A stretch of DNA of 64,000 nucleotides from assembly GCF_002222635.1 (NCBI RefSeq), contig NZ_CP022419.1, positions 62,001 through 126,000 on the forward strand, written 5' to 3'. The DNA is from Pseudosulfitobacter pseudonitzschiae. Its GTDB lineage: Bacteria; Pseudomonadota; Alphaproteobacteria; Rhodobacterales; Rhodobacteraceae. Positions 52,570 through 60,965 of the stretch are shown piece by piece (the stretch's first letter is position 1; the number at the start of each line of letters is the position of its first letter). Below the pieces are notes generated by a model. The model saw nothing but the letters and a program-made list of their open reading frames with translations. It was not told the DNA's origin and did not search any database. The translations under genes and the position numbers were made by a program.

Positions 52570-52631
52570 GGAATGTCCTTGAGATACGGGTTTGAGCAAA
52601 GCTGGTTCGTGTTGGTTCAAACCCGGTGGAA

Positions 52632-52653
52632 GGCTGGGGGCGAACCCCCAGCC
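52632..52653 (-). terminator. Hairpin after the binding-protein gene (attenuator or mRNA stabiliser)
   Basis: GGCTGGGGG (52632-52640) pairs perfectly with CCCCCAGCC (52645-52653), loop CGAA, 9 bases past the binding-protein stop. No T-tract follows on the minus strand. It probably sets more binding protein than downstream enzymes. Confidence 0.65.
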
Positions 52654-52661
52654 ACGTTTTC

Positions 52662-53912
52662 TTACTCAACCGTGAACTTGCTTGAGCTTTCTTTGACCAC
52701 GTCCCAGATTACGTCGGTATAGGCTGCGGTCCAGTCCTGCTGAGGGACCCAGGTTTTGCCATCCCACATCTCGATACGGGTCTTACCGCCGCCGCCGTGA
52801 TCATCCGCCGTCACCGTAATGGGGGCGAACAGACCGTTGGCATCAAAATCCACGATGCTTTCATAGCCTGCCTTCATGGAATCGGGTGTAACAGGGAAGC
52901 CACTTTGCTCCATGGCAAGACGCGCTGCCTCGAACGCCGCGGAATAGATCGCCAGACCGGTATTGTAATACACGTCGTTGATCTTTTCGACCGGCCCGGC
53001 ACCTTTGCCCTCGCCGTAAACGTCGGCAAGGATTTCCTGGATGATCGGAAGATCCTGCCCGCCGGCCACATTGGTCCCCCGCTTGAGCCCGATTGCGGCC
53101 TCGGCGCCGATGTTGGCGATGTCCACCTCATTCAGCCAGTTGACCGAGATATAATTGCTGATCGGAAAGCCGTTGCGTTTCATCTCCTTGGCAGCAACGA
53201 CGTGCCCACCTGCGAGAAGCCAGGCAACCACATAGTCGGGCTTGTCGCGACGCACTTTGGTCCAGACGCTCGCCTGATCACTGCCGGGCAGCGGCACCGG
53301 ATAAAGCAAAAGCTCAAAGCCTTCTTTTTCGGCCAGTGTTTTCAGGATTTCGATCGGTTCCTGACCAAAGGGATAGTCCAGATAGGCGAAACCGACCTTG
53401 ACACCTTTCATGTCACCACCGCTTTGCTCTTTGATATAGGCAATATCGTTGGCGGCTTGTCCCCAATAGGTGGGACCAACCGGGAAGATCTGGCTGAACA
53501 CCGATCCGTCAGCGGCGTCCCCCCGGCCGACAAGAGATTGGATCAGAATATTCTTGTCTTTCATAATCCGCGGCAGCACAGCGATGGAAACCGGCGTCGA
53601 CAGCATGTCGAACACAAACACGCCTTCACGCTTGAGCTTTTCGTAGCATTCAATACCACGCTGCGGTTCGTTGCCGTGATCTTGAACGATGATTTCAATT
53701 TCATGACCACCGATGCCGCCCTTCATATTGGTCAGGGTGGCCAGATCTTGCGCCGCCTGAGTGATTTGCGGCGTCACAAATGTGTAGGTCTTGCTCAGAT
53801 CATAACACATACCGAACTTGATCGTGTCCTCGGCTGCATTCGCGGCCGACAGGCTTGTCAGCCCCATCACGGCTGCCGCAGCCAATCGTTTTACATAAGT
53901 TTTGGTTTTCAT
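52662..53912 (-). CDS. Liv-type ABC transporter periplasmic substrate-binding protein
   Basis: 416-residue type I periplasmic binding protein of the branched-chain amino acid (HAAT) family. A signal peptide occupies about 1-27 (LAAAAVMGLTSLSAANA, cut after ANA). The mature part begins EDTIKFGMCYDLSKTY. Many members of this family near CoA ligases bind aromatic or alicyclic carboxylates rather than amino acids; the ligand is not predictable. RBS AGGAGGAA precedes the ATG at 53912. A TGAATATTCA palindrome at 53931-53940 lies just upstream. Confidence 0.93.
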   Translation of the reverse strand: MKTKTYVKRLAAAAVMGLTSLSAANAAEDTIKFGMCYDLSKTYTFVTPQITQAAQDLATLTNMKGGIGGHEIEIIVQDHGNEPQRGIECYEKLKREGVFVFDMLSTPVSIAVLPRIMKDKNILIQSLVGRGDAADGSVFSQIFPVGPTYWGQAANDIAYIKEQSGGDMKGVKVGFAYLDYPFGQEPIEILKTLAEKEGFELLLYPVPLPGSDQASVWTKVRRDKPDYVVAWLLAGGHVVAAKEMKRNGFPISNYISVNWLNEVDIANIGAEAAIGLKRGTNVAGGQDLPIIQEILADVYGEGKGAGPVEKINDVYYNTGLAIYSAAFEAARLAMEQSGFPVTPDSMKAGYESIVDFDANGLFAPITVTADDHGGGGKTRIEMWDGKTWVPQQDWTAAYTDVIWDVVKESSSKFTVE

Positions 53913-53950
53913 TGGTTGGTTCCTCCTCTGTGAATATTCAAACGCAAACG

Positions 53951-54769
53951 CTAGCTCAGCCAGCGCTTCCGTCTGCTGTAGTGCTTGATGTCGTGAAAAT
54001 TCTTGCCTTCACCTCCACCGAGATAAAACTCCTGAATGTCGGAGTTTGCCTTCAGCGCCTCTGCCGAATCGTGCATCACGACGCGGCCATTTTCGATCAG
54101 ATAGCCGTGCGAAACGATCTCCAGCGCGGCCAGCGCGTTTTGCTCTACCAGTAAAACCGACAGGCCATCTTCCTTGTTGATACGCTGGATAATTCCAAAA
54201 ATTTCGGCCACCAGAAACGGAGCAAGCCCGAGGCTGGGTTCGTCCAACATCAACAGGCGCGGTTGGGTCATTAGCGCACGCCCGATGGCCAACATTTGTT
54301 GTTCGCCGCCTGACAGATACCCCGACTGTGATGCTTTGCGTTCCGCAAGGCGCGGAAAATATTCGTATATGCGGGCTTTTTCCGAATTCACCTTTTGGCG
54401 CGACATCGACATCGGCGCTGCCGCCTCAAGGTTTTCATCCGGTGTCATATGCTCGAATACCCGGCGGCCTTCAATGACGTGGCAGATACCCATCGCAACG
54501 CGGTCTTGCGGCAGGATGTTGCCGATAAGTTTACCGTCAAAGCAAATTTCCCCCCGGCTGACCTTGCCCCGTTCGGCCTTTAGCAATCCACTGATTGCTT
54601 TCAGGGTGGTGCTTTTGCCTGCTCCGTTGGAACCCAAAAGGGCAACCATTCCTCCACGGGGAACCTCGATCGAGACCCCTTTAATCGCGAGCAGAACTGA
54701 ATCGTACAAAACTTCAATGCTGTTCAGAGACAGTATCTGGTCGGTCGCTGTGGTTTTAGGCTGTGCCAT
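53951..54769 (-). CDS. livF: Liv-type ABC transporter ATP-binding protein (LivF)
   Basis: 272-residue ATPase. Walker A GSNGAGKST, signature YLSGGEQQM, Walker B LLMLDEPSLGLAP, typical of LivF. C-terminal extension ends RRKRWLS. It pairs with LivG (58668-59471) on the LivH/LivM channel. It lies 8 bases after livM and precedes the binding-protein gene. Confidence 0.95.
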   Translation of the reverse strand: MAQPKTTATDQILSLNSIEVLYDSVLLAIKGVSIEVPRGGMVALLGSNGAGKSTTLKAISGLLKAERGKVSRGEICFDGKLIGNILPQDRVAMGICHVIEGRRVFEHMTPDENLEAAAPMSMSRQKVNSEKARIYEYFPRLAERKASQSGYLSGGEQQMLAIGRALMTQPRLLMLDEPSLGLAPFLVAEIFGIIQRINKEDGLSVLLVEQNALAALEIVSHGYLIENGRVVMHDSAEALKANSDIQEFYLGGGEGKNFHDIKHYSRRKRWLS

Positions 54770-54777
54770 GTCGCCCC

Positions 54778-55851
54778 CTATTTCTTAAGCTGGTCAAAGG
54801 GCCAAACCATCAGGTAATCCCTGACATTGGCGTAGAGTTTTCCAAGCCCCAAGGGCTCGACCATCAGGAAGATGACAATCAGTGCGCCGTAGGCCGCGTT
54901 CGGAATGTGCGCTAGCGTTTCGATGCCTAAATCCAACCCCAAAAGATTAGCTCCCAATGAGAACAACTGGTTCACGACCCCGGGCATGAGCAGGATGAGT
55001 GCGGCTCCCAGATAGCTTCCAAGAATGCTGCCGAGCCCGCCCACAATCACCATCGCCAGAACCTGAATGGATACGTTCACGGCAAACTGTTCTGGGGCCG
55101 CAAGAAAGTAGAACGTCGACACTAGGATCGCGCCGCTGACACCTGCGATAAATGACGATGCGGCAAACGCGACAAGTTTATAGTAAAAACTGTTCACACC
55201 CAGAATAGCTGCGGCAAAATCCTTTTCCCGCACGGCAACCAAGGCCCGGCCCAATCCGGTGCGTCGCAGGTTGAGCATGAAGATCGTGACCAGAACGCAC
55301 CAGCCGAATGCAACGTAATACAGACCTGCATCCGAGGTAATGTCCTGCCCCAACAACGCAAAGGTGGGCGATTGCAAGGACGCGTGCGATCCCCCTGCGA
55401 TCGTTGGCGAATGGGTCAGTACCCAGTCCATCACGAACTGCATCGCAAGGGTTGTGAGGGCCAGGTAAAGCCCCTTGGTCCGCAGCGCCGCAAAAGCAAA
55501 CAGACTTCCGATTACCGAAGAGGCTAGACCGCCTATAAGCAAGGCAAACTCCCATGGAATTCCGAATTTCGCCGCGTGAACAGCCGAATAGGCACCAACG
55601 GCCATAACGGCCGCATATCCCAGATGCAGTTGTCCGGCCCAACCCGTTACAAGGTTCAGTCCCAATACGGCCGCCGTCCAGATCAGCCAAGGCAGAATGT
55701 AACTGTTCAGATAAAGCGAACTGACCAGATAGGGTGCTGCGAGCCCGAGCAGCAAGAAGAACACAACGGCGTTGCGATCAGCCGGAACCGGGAAGAGCTT
55801 GCTATCAGAAACGTAACTATTGTGGCGAACACCTGAGAGACCGTAAAACAT
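54778..55851 (-). CDS. livM: Liv-type ABC transporter permease (LivM)
   Basis: 357-residue inner-membrane permease with about 8-10 hydrophobic segments. The LivM hallmark LNLVTGWAGQLHLGYAAVMA is present, then ALRTKGLYLALTTLAMQFV and VGGLGSILGSYLGAALI. It starts MFYGLSGVRHNSYV 3 bases after livH. It forms the channel with LivH. Confidence 0.94.
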   Translation of the reverse strand: MFYGLSGVRHNSYVSDSKLFPVPADRNAVVFFLLLGLAAPYLVSSLYLNSYILPWLIWTAAVLGLNLVTGWAGQLHLGYAAVMAVGAYSAVHAAKFGIPWEFALLIGGLASSVIGSLFAFAALRTKGLYLALTTLAMQFVMDWVLTHSPTIAGGSHASLQSPTFALLGQDITSDAGLYYVAFGWCVLVTIFMLNLRRTGLGRALVAVREKDFAAAILGVNSFYYKLVAFAASSFIAGVSGAILVSTFYFLAAPEQFAVNVSIQVLAMVIVGGLGSILGSYLGAALILLMPGVVNQLFSLGANLLGLDLGIETLAHIPNAAYGALIVIFLMVEPLGLGKLYANVRDYLMVWPFDQLKK

Positions 55852-55854
55852 AAT

Positions 55855-56742
55855 TTAGACCCTTTCGATGTCATGACGGCCAAACAGGCCATGCGGGCGG
55901 ATCATCACCGTCAGGATCAACACGGCAGCGACAATCAGATCCCGGCTGCCACCTCCGACAATTTCATCTAGATAAAATGAACCGACACTTTCCAGAATGC
56001 CCAGAATGATACCGGCGACAATCGCGCCGATGATACTGTCCAGCCCGCCCAAAACGGCCACTGTCAGCCCCTTGAGCAGCAGGATCGACAACGACTGATC
56101 GACGCCCTGGATTTCGCCCCAAATCACACCGGTTGCCACCGCCACGATCGACGCCAGTCCCCAGGACAGGCCAACACCCCGTTCAACCGAAATACCCACA
56201 GACCAGGATGCCATATAATCGTCAGAAATGGCCCGCAAACGAATACCAAGCCGACTGCGGAAGAACAGAAAAAAGGCAACAAACAGGGCGAGCGCAACAC
56301 TGGCACCGACAATGTGGATACGGCTAAGAAGCATGTCCCCCACAAAGAGCGGTTCATAGCTGACCCCCAAATCAACCGAACGCGAAGACCCGCCCCAAAT
56401 CGCCAGGGTGGTGCCGCGCAGAAAGATGTCGATCCCCATTGTCATCATCAGGATCATTATGACCGGGCGCCCCGCCAATCTGCGCAGCGCAACTTTTTCG
56501 ATGCCGATGCCTACAAAGAACATGATCACCGCCGCTAAAGGAATAGCCACCCAAAGCGGCAACCCCATATTGTGCGAAAATGCCAGCACCACATAGGCGC
56601 CCAACATGGTTAGGGCCCCCTGAGCCAAGTTTGGCACCGACGACGATTTGTAAATCAGGACAAGCCCAATTGCAAAAAGCGAGTAAAGCAGGCCTGTCAG
56701 CGCGCCATTCACTGTCAGCTCTGCCAGAAATACTAAATCCAT
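55855..56742 (-). CDS. livH: Liv-type ABC transporter permease (LivH)
   Basis: 295-residue permease with about 8 membrane segments. LivH features: NGALTGLLYSLFAIGLVLIY near the start, QGALTMLGAYV, and the coupling region TVAVLGGLDSIIGAIVAGII. RBS AGGGAG before the ATG at 56742; it follows the ligase stop by one base. Confidence 0.95.
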   Translation of the reverse strand: MDLVFLAELTVNGALTGLLYSLFAIGLVLIYKSSSVPNLAQGALTMLGAYVVLAFSHNMGLPLWVAIPLAAVIMFFVGIGIEKVALRRLAGRPVIMILMMTMGIDIFLRGTTLAIWGGSSRSVDLGVSYEPLFVGDMLLSRIHIVGASVALALFVAFFLFFRSRLGIRLRAISDDYMASWSVGISVERGVGLSWGLASIVAVATGVIWGEIQGVDQSLSILLLKGLTVAVLGGLDSIIGAIVAGIILGILESVGSFYLDEIVGGGSRDLIVAAVLILTVMIRPHGLFGRHDIERV

Positions 56743-56743
56743 T

Positions 56744-58678
56744 TTATATCTCCCTGATCAACAGGGTGCGTTCGACAGCCCCCGTTTCGCCTGTTTCGTA
56801 CGTTACGACCGCTTTGACGTGAATATCGGCTGAACCGTTATAAAGCGCCTCGATCACCTGACCGTAGCGTTCTTCTACAACTTTGCGCCGCAGTTTACGG
56901 GTTCGGGTAATCTCGCCGTCATCCGGATCAAATTCTTTGTGCAATGATACATAGCGATGCAATTGCAGGCCTTCGGTCACCGCCTTGTTCACCCTAACAA
57001 ATGCCTCTTTCACCAGTTCAGCCACCTCAGGTCTTTGGGAAAGATCCGCATAGGATACGTAGGGCACACCGTTGACTTCGGCCCAATGCCCGACCGCCTC
57101 AGCATCGATACAGATCATTGCCGTCAATTCGTCCCGTCCCGCGCCAACCACGGCGGCATCTTTGATGTAGGGGCTGAACTTGAGACGGTTTTCGATATAG
57201 TTGGGAACATATCGTTCGCCGCTTTTAGTAAAGACTACCTCGGATACGCGCCCCAGAACAACGAGATGGCCGTCGTCTTCCAGATAACCGGCGTCGCCGC
57301 TGTGCAACCATCCATCCTGCAATGCCTCGGCCGAGGCCGCCTCATTTTTGAAGTACCCTTTGAACACGCTGTCCGCTTTCATGAGGATTTCGCCATCGTC
57401 GGCAATCTTCACTTCGACGCCCGGCAAGGGCTTGCCGACGGTATGCAACTTCACCTCGCCAGGGGCCTGGATAGCGTTGAACGCGCTGTTTTCGGTCTGG
57501 CCGTAAAGCTGGCGCAATTTGATACCAAGGGCCCGGTAAAAAATGAAAGTATCTTCGCCGATAGCTTCACCACCGGTGAAGGCGCGTTTAAGGTGGATCA
57601 AGCCGAACTGGTCCTTGATCGGGCCAAAAATAAGTTTCTCGCCGACGAGCCGACCCAGCCGCTCAAAGGGTCCGCCACTGAGACCGTTCAGCTTGCGCCG
57701 TTCGGCCTCGACAGCCCGATCCATAAAGAAATGATAGAGCCATTTCTTTAGAGGCGTTGAATTCTCCATGCCCACCTGAATGGCAGTCAACATGTGATCC
57801 CAACTGCGCGGTGCGGCGAGATACAGGCTGGGTGCAATCTCGCGCAGGTCACGCTGCACGGTTTCCTGACGCTCCGGCACGCTGACGGTAAAGCGGAACG
57901 CGATCGCCGACGCCACCGTCAGAGCAAAGTCACCAACCCATGCCATTGGCAGATAGGCCAAAATTTCTTCGCCATATTCAAAAGCACCTCCGGCATGGGC
58001 ATTGCGCGCACCCGACAACACATTTTTTTGGCTCAGCACGATCCCCTTAGGCTTGCCCGTCGTACCCGAGGAATGCATGAACACCGCCGGATCTTCTGGC
58101 TTGGACTCCTCAATCAGGTGCCGACGCAAATCCGGATCGGCAGACAGCCTCTTGGCACCCGCTTCCACCAGGCTTTCCCACGACTGCAGGCCAGGCGCAT
58201 CATAGAGATTCAACCCGCGCGCCTCATCGTAAACGATAGATGCCACCGACGTTCCAGCGTCGCGCAGCTCAAGGATCTTGTCGACCTGTTCTTGATCTTC
58301 GACCAAAGCGGCTACAACGTGGGCTTCCCCAAAGAAATGCTTCAACTCGTCAAGCGTCGCGCCGGGATAGGCCGGCATGGCATAGGCGCGCAGCATCGAC
58401 ATCGCGGTCATTCCAGCATAAAGTCTCACGCGGTTGTCACCCAGAATAATGACCGCGTCACCGGGCTTCACGCCCAGGGCCATGAAGCCGGCGGCGCAGC
58501 GCAGCACCTCCTCAGCATAGGCAGACCAGGTCACTTCCCGCCAGATACCACGGTCTTTCTCGCGCATCGCAATATCATTGCCATACTCTCTTGCATTGCG
58601 CATCAGAAGGCGCGCAATCGTATCGTCCCCGGCGTTTGGCACGGCCTTTAGAACGGTGGATGAAGGATTATTCGCCAT
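56744..58678 (-). CDS. AMP-forming long-chain-type acyl-CoA ligase embedded in the transporter operon
   Basis: 644-residue ANL ligase of the long-chain/FadD15-like branch commonly found inside Liv operons. P-loop HSSGTTGKPKGIVLS, hinge and adenine loops LYGQTENSAF and HSGDAGYLEDDGHLVVLGR, C-terminal lid with TRTRKLRRKVV. The ATG at 58678 overlaps the livG stop by 11 bases and has GGAGG upstream. Its location between livG and livH suggests it activates the acid brought in by the transporter, trapping it as CoA ester (inference). Confidence 0.93.
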   Translation of the reverse strand: MANNPSSTVLKAVPNAGDDTIARLLMRNAREYGNDIAMREKDRGIWREVTWSAYAEEVLRCAAGFMALGVKPGDAVIILGDNRVRLYAGMTAMSMLRAYAMPAYPGATLDELKHFFGEAHVVAALVEDQEQVDKILELRDAGTSVASIVYDEARGLNLYDAPGLQSWESLVEAGAKRLSADPDLRRHLIEESKPEDPAVFMHSSGTTGKPKGIVLSQKNVLSGARNAHAGGAFEYGEEILAYLPMAWVGDFALTVASAIAFRFTVSVPERQETVQRDLREIAPSLYLAAPRSWDHMLTAIQVGMENSTPLKKWLYHFFMDRAVEAERRKLNGLSGGPFERLGRLVGEKLIFGPIKDQFGLIHLKRAFTGGEAIGEDTFIFYRALGIKLRQLYGQTENSAFNAIQAPGEVKLHTVGKPLPGVEVKIADDGEILMKADSVFKGYFKNEAASAEALQDGWLHSGDAGYLEDDGHLVVLGRVSEVVFTKSGERYVPNYIENRLKFSPYIKDAAVVGAGRDELTAMICIDAEAVGHWAEVNGVPYVSYADLSQRPEVAELVKEAFVRVNKAVTEGLQLHRYVSLHKEFDPDDGEITRTRKLRRKVVEERYGQVIEALYNGSADIHVKAVVTYETGETGAVERTLLIREI

Positions 58679-59471
58679 GTGCGCCTCCGATATAGGCCTC
58701 GATAACGCGCGGATTTTTAATGACTTCTCTTGGGATGCCGCTGGCAATCATTTCGCCATAATTCAGCGCCAACATTCGGTCACAGATCCCGATGATAACG
58801 TCCATATGATGCTCGATCAGCAGGACACTGACGCCGCGCTCGGCGCGAGCATCCAGAATGAACCGCGCCATGTATTCTTTTTCTTCTTGGTTCATCCCGG
58901 CCATCGGTTCATCCAGTATCAGAAGATGCGGTTCGGCCACCAAAGCACGGGCCAACTCCACACGTTTCTTCAACCCGATCGGGATTCCGTCGACCAACTC
59001 GTGCCGGATGCTTTCCAGTTGAAGAAAGTCGATTACCTCTTCCACGACTTCTCGGTTGGCAATTTCCTGGGGCCGCGCCAACCACCAGTATAGCGCCGTG
59101 CGGATCACGCCAGGGTTCATATGGATGTGACGCCCCAATAAAATATTGTCGAGCACGCTCATTCCGTTGAACAGCGCAAGGTTCTGGAATGTCCGCGCAA
59201 CTCCCATGCCCGCAACCTTGTGCGGCGCGGTTCCAGTAATATCCCTACCGCCCAACAGGATCTTCCCCTTTTGTGGCGGGTAAAAGCCGGTGATCGCGTT
59301 GGTCAGCGTCGTCTTTCCACTGCCGTTGGGACCGACAAGACCGAAGATTTCGCCTTTCTCAAGCCTCAGATCCACGCCCGATACTGCGACAAGCCCGCCA
59401 AACCGCCGCTCTACGCCGATGCATTCCAAAACCGGCACCTGGCCGCTGCCTGATGTTACAGGTCCATTCAT
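58668..59471 (-). CDS. livG: Liv-type ABC transporter ATP-binding protein (LivG)
   Basis: 267-residue ATPase. Walker A GPNGSGKTT, LivG-typical ITGTAPHKVAGMGVARTFQN, Walker B LLILDEPMAGMN. The usual LSGG signature is altered: the stretch before Walker B reads GIPIGLKKRVELARALVAEP, as in a known subgroup of carboxylate-related LivG proteins. Starts MNGPVTSG at 59471, 51 bases after the SDR gene. Confidence 0.92.
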   Translation of the reverse strand: MNGPVTSGSGQVPVLECIGVERRFGGLVAVSGVDLRLEKGEIFGLVGPNGSGKTTLTNAITGFYPPQKGKILLGGRDITGTAPHKVAGMGVARTFQNLALFNGMSVLDNILLGRHIHMNPGVIRTALYWWLARPQEIANREVVEEVIDFLQLESIRHELVDGIPIGLKKRVELARALVAEPHLLILDEPMAGMNQEEKEYMARFILDARAERGVSVLLIEHHMDVIIGICDRMLALNYGEMIASGIPREVIKNPRVIEAYIGGAHGE

Positions 59472-59522
59472 CCGTGCGCGCCTCCCAGCAAATCAAAACT
59501 CACCATCCCGCCGTTCTCTCTC

Positions 59523-60386
59523 TCAGTCTATCTTGAAGTAATCAGGACGTCCCGTCGGCCAGGGATCACCCCACATCTGCTGACCGCCATCTATGTTTAG
59601 AACCTCTCCGGTTATAAATTTGCCCGACGGTGCCGCCATATAAACAACTCCTTCGGCAACATCCCATTCGTCGCCCGCCCGGCGCATGGGGTTGAATTCC
59701 TTGAACGTCGCAGCCCCCTCGGGCGGATAATTGCCAAACCCGGTGCTTTCGCAGCACCCCGGAGCCACACAGTTGACACGGATGCCATGCGGCGCCCATT
59801 CGACCGCAACGGATTTGGACAGGAATATCACCCCGGCGCGTGCCGCGGCGGTATGCGCGATGCCAGGCATTCCGCGCCAGACATCAGCGACGATGCTGAC
59901 AATATTGCCGTTGGTCCCGGTCTCGACCCATTTTTTCGCAGCCGCCTGCATCATCCACCATGTGCCGTTCAGATTGGTGTCTATCACCGCGTTCCAGCCC
60001 TTTATGGAAAAGTCCAAGGCCGGCTGCGGAAACTGTCCGCCTGCGTTGTTGACCAGAACATCAAGCCGACCGAACCTTTCATGAACTACTTCCACAAAGG
60101 CTGCGGCCTGTTCAGGATCACGGATCGTCATTTCCCGTGTCAGCACATCGCCGCCAAACGAGCGCAGAAATTCCGCAGCGCTTTCTAGCTTGTCAGGGTT
60201 ACGCCCGCAGATCGCCAAAGTCGCACCCAAGCGCGCAAACAATGACGCAATAGCCAAGCCAAGTCCGCCGCCCGCACCAGTTACAACGACTGTCCGACCG
60301 TCAAAGAGGCCCGGCGCGTAGACAGTATCCCTCTCCCGTAGTTCGGTTCGTGTGAACCCAAAAACCGGCTCTTGCGAGTCAGTCAT
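59523..60386 (-). CDS. DECR/PECR-type SDR (2,4-dienoyl-CoA or 2-enoyl-CoA reductase-like)
   Basis: 287-residue SDR starting MTDSQEPVFGFTRTEL after GGGGAGGAAAA. Cofactor loop TGAGGGLGLAIASL, NNAG in VLVNNAGGQF. The standard YxxxK pair is not there: the place reads AHTAAARAGVIFLSKS, as in peroxisomal 2,4-dienoyl-CoA and trans-2-enoyl-CoA reductases, which use other residues. It probably reduces an unsaturated acyl-CoA with NADPH. It is the first gene after operator copy 5 and heads the transporter operon down to etfA. Confidence 0.87.
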   Translation of the reverse strand: MTDSQEPVFGFTRTELRERDTVYAPGLFDGRTVVVTGAGGGLGLAIASLFARLGATLAICGRNPDKLESAAEFLRSFGGDVLTREMTIRDPEQAAAFVEVVHERFGRLDVLVNNAGGQFPQPALDFSIKGWNAVIDTNLNGTWWMMQAAAKKWVETGTNGNIVSIVADVWRGMPGIAHTAAARAGVIFLSKSVAVEWAPHGIRVNCVAPGCCESTGFGNYPPEGAATFKEFNPMRRAGDEWDVAEGVVYMAAPSGKFITGEVLNIDGGQQMWGDPWPTGRPDYFKID

Positions 60387-60429
60387 TTTTCCTCCCCCTG
60401 CCAGCAATTTCGCCAGCCTTTCGCAAAAC

Positions 60430-60443
60430 CTAACACGCGTTAG
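60430..60443. promoter_or_regulatory. Putative TetR operator, copy 5 (SDR-Liv-Etf operon)
   Basis: CTAACACGCGTTAG matches the consensus at 11 of 12 defined bases and sits 43 bases before the SDR start at 60386, between it and the MaoC-like gene. Confidence 0.65.
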
Positions 60444-60486
60444 ATTTCTTGGCAAGATTTATGTGATCTCTCAAATTAGGTGTATT

Positions 60487-60954
60487 TTACTGAGTTGCGT
60501 TTAGCTGACGCAGCATGCGAAGCGGCTCGTAGACAATACATTCGCTGCCATCCGCCTTGAGCACCCGGTTTCGGCTGCGCACCAGACCACGTCCCGGCCT
60601 AGATGTTAGACGGGCCTCGATAATTTCGACTTCAACGTGGATTGTATCACCGACAAAAGTAGGCCCCTTCACACTGAAATCAGCATGAAGAAACGCCAGA
60701 CCCGTGCCCTCCATCGTGTGCGTCAGCAGCCCCTCGGCCATTGCGTAAACCATCACACCAGGCACCACCCGCCCATGCGCCGCAGCGCCGTCGCGGGCAT
60801 GCTCAGTATCGGTGAACAATGATTCCGTCATCCACATCAGGTTACAGAACCCAACAAGGTCAGCCTCGGTCACTGTCCGGCTGCGGGTTTCGAAGCGGGC
60901 ACCAATCTCGACTTCATCGAAATAGAAGCCGGTGGTGCGCAATACATCTTTCAT
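60487..60954 (-). CDS. MaoC-like hot-dog protein with altered catalytic dyad
   Basis: 155-residue hot-dog protein. The fold is recognisable (FYFDEVEIGARFETRSRTVT, HGRVVPGVMVYAMAEGLL, FVGDTIHVEVEIIEARLTS) but the Asp/His dyad of the active helix (DxNPxHxD) is replaced by NLMWMTESLFTDTEH, so hydratase activity is doubtful. Thioesterase-like or dehydratase-accessory function is possible. It lies 12 bases after the ACAD gene, last in the group that begins beyond the right window end. Confidence 0.83.
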   Translation of the reverse strand: MKDVLRTTGFYFDEVEIGARFETRSRTVTEADLVGFCNLMWMTESLFTDTEHARDGAAAHGRVVPGVMVYAMAEGLLTHTMEGTGLAFLHADFSVKGPTFVGDTIHVEVEIIEARLTSRPGRGLVRSRNRVLKADGSECIVYEPLRMLRQLNATQ

Positions 60955-60965
60955 AGTGGCCCCTT

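Noticed and set aside
52797-53933. 378-codon plus-strand frame opposite the binding protein
   Set aside because: The sense strand has a signal peptide, RBS and family match; the antisense does not.
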